Source of the DNA: Kingdonia uniflora
Lineage: Eukaryota; Streptophyta; Magnoliopsida; Ranunculales; Circaeasteraceae
DNA: 64,000 nt
NCBI GenBank assembly: GCA_014058105.1
Contig: JACGCM010000669.1
Coordinates: 744,001-808,000 of the forward strand
Direction of reading: 5' to 3'
Position numbers and translations under genes: made by a program. Below, one piece after another: positions 20,757 through 32,027 of this stretch (positions are counted from its first letter, which is position 1; each line of letters starts with the position of its first letter). The notes beneath the pieces are model-generated. The model was given only the letters and a program-made list of their open reading frames with translations. It was not told the origin of the DNA and searched no databases.

Positions 20757-23700
20757 ATGGGTATGTCATCTATCAATAAGGCTTCGACTTCTGGTAGGAC
20801 GAATGAGTCTGATAGTGAAGGGGAAAGAGCATTGGAACAATTTCCGGGTTTCCCTGGTCAGTTGGTATCTTATACTTCGGGTTTTGATGCTTTTAGAGAA
20901 TTTTGTAAAGCCAAGGGGGTTATAGGAGGTAAGTGGGGTAAATGTGTAGAGTTTGCCAGCAGACAATTTAGGGGTTGTACGGTAGCGGAAGGGGAGGAGT
21001 ATTTTTACCTTTTGGCAGATTTGGCAGCAGAAAAATAAGATAGGGGTATAGACGAATCGATCTCTTTGATGGGGATATCCGGAGTGACATTTCGGAGGGA
21101 TTTCTGTATTACCTATCTCAATTATAGTATGGGTTGTGCCTCCCCCTCACCAATTTGGCGAAGGGGGTAATAGATGCAATTGGGGCATGTCCTGTTCAAA
21201 TGAATGGGAATATGTGGGAGGTCATAACTGTATGTGACCATCTGAATGATAGGTGGGAAAGGGAGAACAAAGTAAGGAGGATAAACCCTTAGGACATTCT
21301 GCAGTTTTATGGGGTGAAGAATTTTATGGCCAGTGGGGGGTGGTACTTTTGTGCGAGTGTTACTCGGCATCGTTTTTTCAATCTGAATTTAGCAGGTCGA
21401 ACATGGAATTACAACATCATATGGGTGAAGAGTAATTGCCTTCAAAGAGATGACGAGGAACTTTTGGACCTCCGATTTATATCTGTAAAACAAAGTAAGT
21501 AAAAACATGCATAGATAGAATTATCATTATGTTTCTTTGATAAGTATAGTTGATAGAAAAAATGTATTTATTACAGGTGTGAAGTCTACAGTGGAAAGGA
21601 AAGAGTCTCTCTTGGACGAGATCGCAGAGGAGGAAACTGAACTCGAACTAGTCTTGGGGGAACTCGGCTTGAGTAGAAATAAGAGTTAAAAGTAAGTCGA
21701 AAAAGGTTGCAAAGGCTCAGTCTGCTAGGTCGATGGCGGGTGTCGACAAAGGAATAAGACAAACAAGCGAGGATGAGGTTCGAGCTAAAACTCCTGGGTC
21801 TGGCAGTTCAGCTTAACCGAACCTTACGACGAGCAAGATAGCCCACAAGTTTTCGAAGAGACAGATAAAAAAGGCTTTCCTGACCTCTATTACCACAGCC
21901 ATTGGTGAGGTTAGGTAAGGGAAGAGGAGGAGGATAGAGCCTTTGGGGGGCTCAGGAGAGAAAGTCGCTGAGGGGCGATCTGTTTCAGCTGACGACCTCA
22001 AAGAGGTTGAGGAAAGGGCTAGGTTAGCGATTCTACAAGGGAAGGAAGATACGAGCCAGATGATAAGTTTATATTATGAGATATAAATGTTAAATATACT
22101 TCAAACTAGTAATTGAGGTCGATATAATTTTTGTAGGTTGCTCGCCTTGTCAAGAGGATTAGGCTCGGTATAAAAAAAACAAGAATCCGAGCTAAAAAAG
22201 ACGAAGAGCGAACTGGAGAAAAACCTGGCTCGAGCCAAGACTAATGCCCTGAAAGAAGTCAAGCAGCTGAAGGCCGCTCATGCCATAGTGATTGGCCAGT
22301 TACAGGTCGAGGTAAAGGCTAATTTAGACGAAATGGCTGAGGAGCGTGATAGACTAGGTCGTCACTTGATGTTGATGGGCTACTCTTAGGAGGAGGTGGA
22401 TGCTATTAAGGCTGATACCTATGCCGAGGAAGAAGAGGAGGAAGCAGAAGTACGGGGGGTTGTGGAAGGCTTGGATGGTGTCTCCCCCCAAAGAGTGCTT
22501 GATAACCAAGGGGACGATGTTGAGCTCCCTGAAGATGGGAGTGAGAAGGTAGGGTAGACATGTGTTTTCTGGATATTTGTAAGTTGTAAACTTTTGTGCG
22601 GGAAAGGAACTGTTGTATGTTAACTTTGTTTATAAATCTTTTTTAGGAAGTTAAAGAGATGAGTCTCAGGATAAATGACTTATAGTCTGGACTTGCTAGG
22701 GAAATAGAGACCTCAAAGGCTTTGTTGTCTGCATAAGCAGAGTTGTTGGTTAGATTTGAAATAGGTTGCTCAATCTTTGTGTTTTACCAACGCTAATTTA
22801 TTTAAATAGGATAGAAATTCATAGCAAAAATCTAACGCTATTAATATTGAGTAGGATATCGAAAGTGTGTACCTTGTATGTCGAAAGAATATTAGTGAAG
22901 TGTTCATCTAAAGATAGACTCCAAACTTTAAATCCAAAAGTATTTGGAAATAGATGTCTAGAAACCATGTAGTCTCAAAATTTTGTATGTATATGTAGAA
23001 ATGATACTTTCTGAATCAAACTGTACTAAAATATCGTTAAATTTCTTTGGTCAAATTGGCTGCATCTCGCGTACGTGAGGATCACGCACTCATGTGTAAT
23101 CAAGAATTTGCGGAGCAGTTCGATAGGATGAAGGAGGCAAATGAGAACCGGGAGGATCAGTTCATAAAAGTACACTTCAGACTAGAAAAGTTGAATCAAG
23201 TCATCTCTGATCTCACTCGTCAGGTTGAAGAGAAAGATTTTGGGATTAAGAAGGGATTAGAAGATTTATCCCTGGCAACAAAACGTATCGAGAATCTTCA
23301 ACGTTAGGCCGATACATTGGCTGCAAAGGGTAAGCAGGCGGATATGGCTCAATACCATATCCAGGCGTTGGAACGAACTGAGGAATTATGTCGATCTGAT
23401 CTTAATAGCTGCAGGATCGAGCTAAAGCAAATGAGACAAAAATTTATTGGAAAAGATGATGAGTTGAGGGTAGCTCGAGAGAACCTATCGACGTCGGAGG
23501 CTGCAGCTGAACATTTGCAAACAGTCCTCCCTTCCATGGATATGGAATTCTGAGAAATGCAGCGCTAGTGTGATGGCTTAAACGAGAGAGTCGCTCAACT
23601 TAAAGTCGAAAGGGATCATGCCATTGCACGTGCCAAGAAAGCTGAGGCTAGAGAGCGCTCTGGGGGAAGTAGAACTGTGAATAAGGCTTCTCTAGTTTAA

Positions 23701-24435
23701 GGGGATGTCGTTAGTCTCTCAGATCGTATCAGAGAGCTAGAAGGTGATATGTCTCGAATTCAGGGGAATGTTCAGAGGGGAAATGCGGACTTGAGGGAAT
23801 GTCAGCATAAGCTGGACGCTGCTCTTATCAGGGAGAAAATTTTGGAGGGGGAGATAAGAGCTAAGGATTCGCTAGTGAAGGGGAAGGATGATTTGTTGAA
23901 GGATCTTCCTGCGAGAGAGGAGTTGAACGCAGAGTTTGTGATTCTTCATACTCGGGTAGTAGAATTACAAGCCATGAATCTGGTGAAGTCGGAGCAGCAT
24001 ATTGCCAAATTGAAGGAAGATGCCATTCGCTATGATAGGCTTGATGCGGATAGAAACGCTTGGAAGGATACTTATGCGATTGTAAAGATGCGCCACGAGA
24101 GGTTGAAGGCTAGATTTACAAAAGCGATAGTACCTGATGTGGCTCAATCGGCCCTGTTAAGTATGATCATTGTATATTTTGTAGAGGAAGTTAAAAGGCT
24201 TGAGTCAGATCTAGATACCTTGCTCACAACTCTGTCAGATAAGGGATGCGCCTGTAGAGCAGAGATAGATCGAGGTAACTGTTTGGGCGTCATGGAGACC
24301 CAACTGGGTCCTCAAACAACTGACTTAGTAGAATGTGGTAGGGCAGTTATGGCCCGCGTACTGAAAGATAGACCTCTTGATGATGTGGGGGAAAGCATTG
24401 CTGACACTCCATCGGCAAAAAAAAATCTTTTGTAA
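20757..24435 (+). pseudogene. Antisense gene of element Y, N-terminal domain plus long coiled coil
   Basis: The start at 20757 opens 93 codons (Ser-rich, then FPGFPGQLVSYTSGFDAF). Further coding follows at about 21125-21490, with LPLTNLAKGVIDAIGACPVQ and a segment ending GWYFCASVTRHRFFNLNLAG. These resemble the domain annotated as putative gypsy-type transposon (Transposase_28) in plant antisense genes. Likely introns include about 21493-21577, ending TATTACAG. From 23047 to 24435 one frame runs 463 codons with only a few stops and is heptad-rich, Glu/Lys/Leu-rich coiled coil. Elements X and Z carry the same plan. The role is unknown; similar antisense genes are reported for Retand- and Grande-type elements. 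Stops and at least one lost reading frame (about 21580-23040) make it non-functional. Confidence 0.62.
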
Positions 24436-24479
24436 TATGATTTTGACCCAAAAATAAGTAAAAATGTTATAGACACATT

Positions 24480-25215
24480 ATTATAGATAAAAGCTAGTAT
24501 GACCATTGCTTTATCATGCGTCTGGTGGGATCCTTGATATAAATCAATTTTTTACATTCGTTCTATTCGTAAAAATGCAGAGGGGTTGCTAGACCAAGTG
24601 TTATCCTTGACCTAGGCTTATAGAAATGTCGTAGACATATTGAAAGAGATGAAAGCTTGTATGACCTTTACCTTATCTTATGCCTGGTTGTGTCATTGAT
24701 GTGAGACGAGCTTTACACTTGTCACAATCGCAGAGCTGTAGAGATTTAGCTGAACCAAGTTGTATGCTCGATCCAGCCTACTGGTGTAGACCAAACAAGT
24801 TGTAAAAGATGAAGACTAGTATTACCTATGTTTTATCTCTTGCTTGGCTCTTTGAAGTTGAACAAGTTTTCACACTTTCCACCCTCGCCGATATGTATAG
24901 ATTCAACTAAACCAAGTTATATCCTCGATCCAGCCTGCTGGTGTAGGTGTAGAATAAATAAGTTATAAAAGATGAAGACTAGTATTACCTATGTCTTATC
25001 TCTTGCTTGGCTCTTTGAAGTTGAACAAGTTTTTACATTTGCCACCCTCACAGATATGTAGAGATTCAGCTAAACCAAGTTATATGCTCGATCCAGCCTA
25101 CCATTATAGACCAAAAAAGTTACAAAAGATGAAGTCTAGTATTACCTATGTCTTATCTCTTGCTTGGCACTTTGAAGTTGAAAAAGTTTTTACACTTGCC
25201 ACCATCGCAGATATG
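24480..25215. repeat. About five tandem units of 160 bp in element Y
   Basis: The phrase GATGAAGACTAGTATTACCT and variants recur at about 24490, 24651, 24811, 24974 and 25131, giving spacings of 161, 160, 163 and 157 bp. Each unit also carries TTATCTCTTGCTTGGCTC and GATCCAGCCTA-like segments. The array lies exactly between the end of the antisense gene (24435) and the end of pol (about 25435). The last three units are the most alike. Confidence 0.85.
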
Positions 25216-25434
25216 TAGTGACAGAAGCCAATGAAGTTCCTCGATCGAACTTATAGAATGTGGATTGTGTACGGCTATTTTGTGAAGAGATTGACATTAT
25301 GTAAAGAAAAAACTTTCATTGATAAGTTCAGAATTTACATTGGATGGAGATAAGAATCTCACTTTTTGAATTGATAACAAACAGCGAAACTTGGAAATAG
25401 AGTAGTGAGACGACTAACGATAGTATCGTTTTAG

Positions 25435-26450
25435 TCATCTAGAATTCCAAGGATTTGCAATTGGGACTTCCTTTTCTGTCATAAGATAGTATAATCTCAG
25501 GCCTGAGAGTCCTGTGATAATGAATGAACCCTCCAAATTGTCGGTTAATTTTCCTGCGTGAGGCTCTTTGCGATGTTGAAGAATTTCTCGTAGGACGAGA
25601 TCTTTGATTTGGAAGGTATGGCTCCTGTCTCGGTTATTATAAGACCTGGCCAGCATATGATGGTATCAACCTAGGTTAGCAATAGCGTGTTCCCTGGTTT
25701 TATCTATCATATTGAGGTTACAAGCCAACTAAACTTATTCTCCTCGTCCGTTAGCACGTAATCCCGAACTGGATGATGATATTCAGAAAGAATGACTGCC
25801 TCAGTGCCATAAGCAAGGAGGAATGGGGTACACCTCGTAGACTGTTGGGGAGTAGTTCGATACGCCCACAAGATGTGAGGTAGTTCGCGGACCTAATTTC
25901 CATTTTTTGTGAGTGAAGCCGTTTTTTGAGTCCATCCACGATGGTTTTGTTGGTGATTTTGGCTTGGCCATTGCCTTGAGGATAGTATAGATTTGATGGT
26001 GAATGGATGATATTGTGGCAATTTAAAAAGGTTACGACCTTTTCTCCCACGAATTGGGGCCCGTTATCAATACGAATTAGGTAGGGGAACCCGAATCGAG
26101 TGATTATGTGGTTCTACATAAAAGAGATGACCTCTTCCTCTCTGGTTCAACATAGTAGAATTGCATCTACCATTTGGTAAAATAATCGGTAGCTACGAGT
26201 AGGTGGCAGCGATTGCCTGGAGAGTTAGGGAATTTACCGACGAGGTCTAGTGCCCATCTTTTGAATGGCCAGAAAACCTTGCTTGCATGGAGCTCGAGTG
26301 CAGGCCGTGTATCATATTTCCATGTCTTTAGCCGGTGTCACATCTACGGAAATACTCCTCTGCTAGCTTGCGCATACCGGGCCTGAATACTCCTTGAGTT
26401 ATCGCTCTGTTTGCTAATAATCTACCAACTGCATGGGAGCCACAAGTTCC
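25435..26450 (-). pseudogene. Element Y integrase (broken)
   Basis: Integrase joins the element DNA to the chromosome. The N-terminal zinc-binding region reads GTCGSHAVGRLLANRAITQG near 26380-26440. The core shows the first Asp in VATDYFTKW (about 26180-26215) and the second in IDNGPQFV (about 26050-26075). The third catalytic position, normally Glu in GNGQxE, reads GNGQAKITNK (about 25945-25975), so the Glu is replaced by Lys. A C-terminal part ends with SFIITGLSGLRLYYL at 25435-25656. Frames shift near 26050, 25750 and 25660. The enzyme would be inactive even without the shifts. Confidence 0.8.
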
Positions 26451-27337
26451 TTCGTGTAATTCGTGAAGTAGCTCGTCTGCTTTTGATTTTGAGTAGCACT
26501 TGAGGTAAGGCCCTGTAACGGATTGTTGGTAAAGCATACCATTTTGAGCAATATAACATTTCAAGTTGTTGATCAGCTGTCTACGCTCTTTCGGATCTGT
26601 GGGAAGTGGTTCATTGCATTTGTTATCGACACCGAGGTAATCTAAGAAAGGCTTTCGCCAATCGTTGTTTCCTCCTTTATCGCCCCCAGTGTTGATCTTG
26701 CATACTGATATGTGATCAATACTAGGGTTTGAAATGATTTCGATCTGGAGATATCGAGCTTCCGTACCTAAGACCCTGGCTAGATATGCCAAGGAATCGG
26801 TATGTCTATTTTCCCCTCGAGGAATGTATTCGAGAGTCGCTTTTGCGAAATTAGTCATCTTATCAGCAATGAGGGCCGCGCATTTGATCATCTCCCCATT
26901 CTTCTTGTACTGCTCGGAATAATGATGAACGATGAGTAATGAATCTGTGTAAACTGAGTGTTCAGGGACGTCGAGCTCAAGAGCGAGGTTGAGTCCGTGA
27001 ATGAGAGCTTCATATTCAGTGACATTATTTGAGGCCTTGAATCCAGGCGGATTGATTTCTTAATTTTATCATTTGAAGGGGTAATCAAAATGATCCCAAT
27101 TCCTTACCCTGCGAGTCCTGCTGATCTATTGGTGAGAAGCCGCCACCCTGACGTGGTGATCCAGTCAGCTCGTTCATCAAATGGCTTAGGAGGTGGATTT
27201 TCTGGCGTACTTTCAGTAAGGTCCGGATCATGCTCCTCCCACTCTGGATCTTCTACTGGTAAATCTGTGAGGAAATTGGCAACGGCCTGACCTTTCACAG
27301 AATGATGATGTTCGAACTTTATATCATGTTTGCCCAA
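26450..27337 (-). pseudogene. Element Y second (plant-type) RNase H domain
   Basis: Between the retroviral RNase H and the integrase lies an additional RNase H-like domain, diagnostic of the Tat lineage. Recognisable pieces are WITTSGWRLLTNRSAGLAG at its start, ITPSNDKIKKSIRL (27088), and IPRGENRHTDSLAYLARVLG near 26770-26830, the conserved C-terminal ENRHxDSLA segment. The frame of 26328-26891 matches that of the RT upstream; 26888-27337 is shifted. The domain probably helps to remove RNA after reverse transcription. Confidence 0.75.
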
Positions 27338-27641
27338 ACTGACTTACCACTATTACACTATTCGTGACTTTTTTATTTTTTATAAAACTTCCTGAAGTGG
27401 GTAGTTCACCATCACTTTGACAGAATGTGCTTGGAAGTAGTGTTTGAGTTTCTGCGAAGTGTAAACTAGGGTGAGAAGAAGTTTCTGCTGGTGTAAGTGT
27501 TTTGTTGATGAAGAAGATTGGTTTCTTGATTTTCCCTTCCAGACGAATGAGAATCAAGCTGAGAGAAGTATCGGTGACTGCTTGGTAGATAATCAGTTCC
27601 TCATTACCTACTGGGGTACTCATTGTGGCAGACCTCCCCAA
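27324..27641 (-). pseudogene. Element Y RNase H domain
   Basis: A 105-codon frame in phase with the RT. It includes ELIIYQAVTDTSLSLILIRL and KKPIFFINKTLTPAE, the connection and RNase H start of Ty3/gypsy pol. The end (KHDIKFEHHHSVKGQAVANF) is found in a shifted frame at about 27270-27337. Its job is degrading the RNA strand of RNA-DNA hybrids. Confidence 0.78.
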
Positions 27642-27731
27642 ATAGATTTTGAGGTCCTAAAAAGCTGCTTCGTATTCTGGTGTCCATGTGACTTCCACGG
27701 TTGGTTGGACCTTTCCTCTTTTGTTACATCC

Positions 27732-28445
27732 TCAGAGTAACAGGAATAGCCAATGGTAGCGGTCTAAAGATTTGGAGATGAAACGGTTGATCGCTGTAAT
27801 CTTGCCAGCGAGTTTTTGGACGTCTTTCATTGTCTTTGGAGAAGGCATGTCGAGGAGAGCACATATTTGATCAAGATCGGCTTCAATCCCTTTCTTGCTG
27901 ATGAGGTGGCCTAGAAAGCGGCCATAATGTACTCCGAATTGACATTTATCTGGGTTGAGATGCATTCTGTAAGATCGAATGAGGTTGAATATTGTGTTAA
28001 GATCTGAGAGGTGATTTTCTGACTGTATGTTTTTGCACAATAGATCATCAATGTAGACTTCAGCGATATTTCCTCGGTGTGCTTTGAACATAGCAGTCAT
28101 CAATCGTTGGTATGTGGCCCCTACATTCTTGAGCCCAAAGGGCATCACTTTGTAACAGTAAAGGCCTCTTTCGGTGATGAATGTTGTCTTCTCTTGATCT
28201 TTTTCCAGAAGTAGTATTTGGTTGTATCCTGAGGCTGCGTCCATCATAGATAAGAGATCATGGCCTGCAGTAGAGTCGAGGATCTGATAAATGTTGGGAA
28301 GAAAGAAACTGCCTTTTGGGCTGTGTTTATTTAGATTTGTAAAATCTATGCAAATACAAACTTTTCTGTTCTTCATGGGGACAGTAATAATGCTGGATAT
28401 CCAGTCTGGATACTTGGCTTCTCGAATGAATCCCACTTTGATCAA
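27732..28445 (-). pseudogene. Element Y reverse transcriptase
   Basis: 237 codons without a stop, the best-kept RT in the window. It starts within finger motif 1 (IKVGFIREAKYPDWISSI), followed by VCICIDFTNLNKHSPKGSFF, HDLLSMMDAASGYNQI, TFITERGLYCYKVMPFGLKN, the catalytic motif EVYIDDLLCKN and HLNPDKCQFGVHYGRFLGHL. Both Asp residues of the YIDD motif are present. The frame ends just before RNase H at a single break; RNase H resumes in the same frame. The part upstream to about 28500 (RT start) is in another frame. Confidence 0.85.
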
Positions 28446-28489
28446 TTTCTCAATCTCTGTGTTAATATTATCTCGATGACGTGGTGAGA

Positions 28490-29060
28490 GTCGTCACTAT
28501 TTCTGTTTGACTGCCGGGGCGTTGACATTAATGGCGAGCTTGTGGCAAACCATAGCTGGATGAGTTACGGCGACGGTCTCGATTGAGTAATTAATCGCCA
28601 TTTCTTTATTTCTTCGAAAGACCAAGCAAAAACGTCTCGATTGAGTTGCAGGAACTCGATGAGAGCGTCTTTCTAGTGTTGAACCAACTTAGTTCCGATG
28701 AATGTACCTCTACTAGGTCCATCAATGTCGACGTATTCTGTGGGTTCCTCTGTAGGTGGTTGGTCGTCGAGATGAACCCTTTTCAGTAATTACTATACGG
28801 AAAATTTGTTTGAAATATTGAGGATGGCTGAGACAGTATTTTTACAAGCTCAAGAAAGTTTATGGCTACCTCGGATCACGCAAATACCATTGTCGTGCTT
28901 AAAGCAGAGTGCTTGATGATAAGTGGAAGCAATCGCTTCCATGTTGTGTATCCAGCAGCGGTCCATGTGGTAGATTTTTGGAAATTGATTTACTAGTAAC
29001 CCCCTTGGTCCCAACCTTTCCCTTACCGAGATGCAGGAGGTCTCAGAAAGTTAATCATGG
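28490..29060 (-). pseudogene. Element Y protease C-terminus and RT linker
   Basis: On the minus strand near 28880-28990 the end of the protease is recognisable: MEAIASTYHQALCFKHDNG and IRGSHKL, matching the same region of X (SIKAIPSTYHLALHF). The active-site DTG half is absent. Downstream, the acidic linker to RT (SIETVAVTHPAMVCHKLAIN) is partly kept. The fusion to gag at about 29060-29080 shows that roughly the C-terminal gag plus the N-terminal protease half was deleted. Confidence 0.6.
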
Positions 29061-29079
29061 CCTATGACAGGGGTAGCAT

Positions 29080-29390
29080 GCTGAATATTTAACAGATCCC
29101 CGTGTGTAGTCCGCATTGATGTCATCTGATATTCGTGTCGTTTGAGCGCTGTGAAATGAGCTTGTCGTTCAGCATCGAGCTCTTTCTCCTGGAGCTCACG
29201 ATCATTTGTCAATTGAAATTTGAGCTCGGTGCGTTTCTCTGCTTCGGCGTGGAGATTCGCCTGTAACTCGGTGAGTTATCCCAGATCTGCAGAAATTTCG
29301 AGCTAAGTTCCTATGGCCTGTGTCTGGAAGAAACTTTAGTTTAAAATTATAATGAAAGACTGCCTTAGGATATCGTGGATATGCAATCTT
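29080..29390 (-). pseudogene. Element Y gag N-terminal stump
   Basis: A Glu/Lys/Gln-rich, coiled-coil-like stretch (AEAEKRTELKFQLTNDRELQ, followed by EKELDAERQAHFTALKRHE) reads on the minus strand just downstream of the primer site. Element X has an equivalent gag start (QMERDKCRKPLDQQRQAHQK). The core capsid part is missing by deletion. Confidence 0.6.
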
Positions 29391-29409
29391 TCCCACAGAC
29401 GGCGCTAAA
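29390..29409 (-). other. Element Y primer-binding site
   Basis: Directly next to the right LTR the minus strand reads TTTAGCGCCGTCTGTGGGAA. This is the TGGCGCCGTCTGTGGG-type sequence found beside the 5' LTR of many plant Ty3/gypsy elements. It fixes element polarity. Confidence 0.75.
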
Positions 29410-29989
29410 TATAATGGCCAAATTCCGTAGCTCGATACGATTAGGAATTAGCTATTACACCAATGATCCTGTAACAATATGATAATGGAAAGCAAGAAAT
29501 TGAAACAGGTGTTTTTAGCGTAGAAAACCTCTGAAGAGGTAAAAAAACCACGACCTCGTATGGAAGATTTTTGTAAAAGTCTCTTTATAGCTTTGAGTAG
29601 ATATCTTTATTACAAGTGATCTCTAGAATATATAAATGCCTTTGATCTCGTAAGTAAGAAGTTTGAGTAATTTTTCTGGTCCCTATCTCTTTGGGAGCTT
29701 CTCCTTTTTATAAGCTTTTCCCATAGATCTTCGTCGTGCTAGAGCACGTCTTCCAAATAATGTGGTTAGTGGCGGTTGACTGAATAACTGACGAGTTCGT
29801 GGAAGACAGGTGTCTTTAACTGAATAACATTTTTTGAGTTTAGCTCGATGTAGTTTCTTATGCAGTTCGTGGGGTTGGTTAGAATGTTTGACTGGAATGT
29901 TGTGTGCTAAAATTGCGTGAGCCTTAGATGGAGGTAAATCGAATTGAGTGAGCTCGATTATGAGTGAGGTCGAGGAATAAGTCCCTATA
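29410..29989 (-). repeat. Element Y right (5') LTR
   Basis: 580 bp, aligned end to end with the left LTR. Its terminal dinucleotides have decayed: the plus-strand start is TATAATGG where the other LTR has TGTAATGG, and the end is TATA where the other has TGCA. A TATA box (minus strand CTTATAAAAAGG) lies at about 29703-29714 and would drive element transcription leftwards. Confidence 0.85.
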
Positions 29990-30860
29990 ATAGAGGTTTT
30001 ATTGAAGGTGGATAATGGTGCTTGGGTAATGAGGTCGCCCTAAGTATGGGTGATTGTTTAGTCATGGGTTGAAGACGGTGATTTGTCGGATGAAATCTGA
30101 AGTAGATTGAGAGATGAAAATGGGTTATGTGATCGGAGTATAGCAGCGAGGTGGGAGCAAAGAACAAGCAGAAATAAGATGTTGCGATTGGAAATAGTGA
30201 AAGCATCATGCAGATGTGAAGGTAATATTTAGAATCAATTGGGAGGAGAAGAGGTAACTGTCTTTACTGGTGATGAAGATACGAAGTTGGGATGGGCGTC
30301 CAGGGACCTTGCCGAACACGTGGGTGTGCTTGCAATTTTTTGTTGCATTTTCCTGCAGAAGCGTCTCTTAGAAATTAAGTGACTTGAGAGTCATTGAGCT
30401 TCGAGGACTAGAAAGAGGCTTTAATGTCTTATTCAGGTAAAAAATAGACAAAAAAAATATTGGCATGTCGAGAAAGTTAGTAATAGCAGTTAAATTGTAA
30501 TGGAAAAAAATATTAAGTATTAGAAGTGAATGCACTCAACAAAGATAGATGTCGAATGTAAAAAATGAGTTGAAATGAATAAATATGTGTTTTTGAATTT
30601 ATTTGTTTCTGTGTTTGTTATCGAGTATTTAATATGATTACAATATGTGTGATTGAATTTTGTCAAAAATTGACAAGTGTGGAAAGTCGAATGTGTATTG
30701 TTATGTCGAAAGTGAGATGTACGTGTAAATTGTAGGGAAATAAAGATTGTGTTTAAACGAAGTGTGATTGAAATAAAATAATTCAACTTATGTCGAATAT
30801 AATCCCTAAAATATAGGAATTTGCTAAAATATGATGAAATAAGGGAAACGTACATGCAAA
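29990..30860. other. Element X internal spacer right of Y
   Basis: Continuation of the X internal region after the Y insertion; it starts with the right target duplication ATAGA. A minus-strand frame of 121 codons (30520-30885) is AT-rich and looks like the shadow of low-complexity sequence. I see no recognisable gene. Confidence 0.45.
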
Positions 30861-31094
30861 ATGAATATGGCAAGATGTTTTCCATTAGGTGATGTTATGA
30901 AGTATAAAGAAAATGATGTATACCAGCTATTGGAAAAGATGGAGCGTACATTAACAGATATGAATTTGTCTGCAGATATCCTTTGAGAGTTGGAAGGTCT
31001 GAAGTATGAATGTAAGAGTTTATTAAAGGCCAGAAGATTAAAAGGCAAAGAGGTTGAGAAAAAATGCATGAAGCGTTGTATTCGAAGAACATGA
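30861..31094 (+). pseudogene. Small antisense ORF of element X, similar to one in Y
   Basis: 78 codons with one internal TGA, starting MNMARCFPLGDVMKYKEND. It shares the order QLLEKMERTLTDMNLSADIL, stop, ELEGLKYECKSLLKARRLKG with the Y frame at 19528-19821. The C-terminal half is basic. The family is unknown. Position relative to the larger antisense gene is the same in both elements. Further short frames follow at 31125-31322 (KEAICVLIERVKRAKERNTE) and 31473-31670, which I cannot assign. Confidence 0.45.
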
Positions 31095-32027
31095 CCGTCG
31101 CCATGTGGTACGACGAACAGTCACGTGAGGGCTATAAATATGTCAAAGGTAGGTGACTGTTCAGATCATTTGCAGACTGAAAAAAAATTTGAGGGAGAGA
31201 ACTGTTGTTGCTCGTTGCTGAAGTTGTTAGATATGATTAAGAAGGAGGCGATTTGTGTGTTGATTGAAAGGGTAAAACGAGCAAAAGAAAGGAATACTGA
31301 AGTTATACGACAACAAGGTTAGTGACTTTTATAATTTGTTCCGTAAGTAGATGCGCTTGTTAAAGATTAATCAATAACGTGTAATGAGCTGGAAATGAAT
31401 GAGAGACGTCCATGGAGGGGAAAGATTAATAGCGACAGATGTGATTCTGTGAATTTGATATTGTAAGTTTTTGTGGCGGTGATTCTGAGTTGCGTAAAAA
31501 TGGAAGGGGAGAGTTGGAAGGGAAGTAAAAGGGATATGGAAGGGCGTTGTAAGTACGGCGCTGTGGGAGAAGATGGTTTTGAGGGAACGAGATATGCGGA
31601 GAGATTTGGGATTGTGCGGTTATCGTCGGATTTCGCACCGAAGAATGAGAATTTGTATAAATGGAAATAACTATTTTTGGCAGGAAAAGTTATAACGTCT
31701 TCGAGAAGCTATTCAACTTCCTATAATTTTGATAAGAAAATAGTAATTAACGAGTTTATCGAGCCTATTGTATTAAATTGGGATGAAACATCGAGAACTG
31801 AATAAATTGCTATGAATGATAAAAAATCTAAGTGAATTAGCTTATATGGATTAGATCGAGAACTATGTATAAGTAAAAATGTAATGAATTGTAGTAGATG
31901 GGAAAGTGAATGAGGTGTTGGAGAGTAATTTTAACAACGAGATCTTTTATAAATATGTATATATGTATCGCATATGAAAAATTTTAACTGTGTTTAAAAT
32001 ATAGAATCTGATTTATAGGTTCTTATA

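Larger units (their letters stand above)
17551..29989 (-). mobile_element. Element Y: Tat-type Ty3/gypsy LTR retrotransposon, gag-deleted, inserted in X
   Basis: Two LTRs of 579 and 580 bp (17551-18129 and 29410-29989) align end to end. Flanking 5-mers are ATAGG (17546-17550) and ATAGA (29990-29994), a target duplication with one mismatch. Minus-strand order: 5' LTR, primer site, a stump of gag fused to a protease end, RT, RNase H, second RNase H, integrase, about five 160-bp tandem units, then a plus-strand antisense gene region, polypurine tract and 3' LTR. The missing gag and protease core make it non-autonomous apart from its many stops. Confidence 0.85.

Noticed and set aside
30520..30885. 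121-residue minus-strand frame
   Set aside because: AT-rich, low-complexity Thr/Ser/Phe/His sequence in non-coding DNA of X; no motif and no plausible neighbour.
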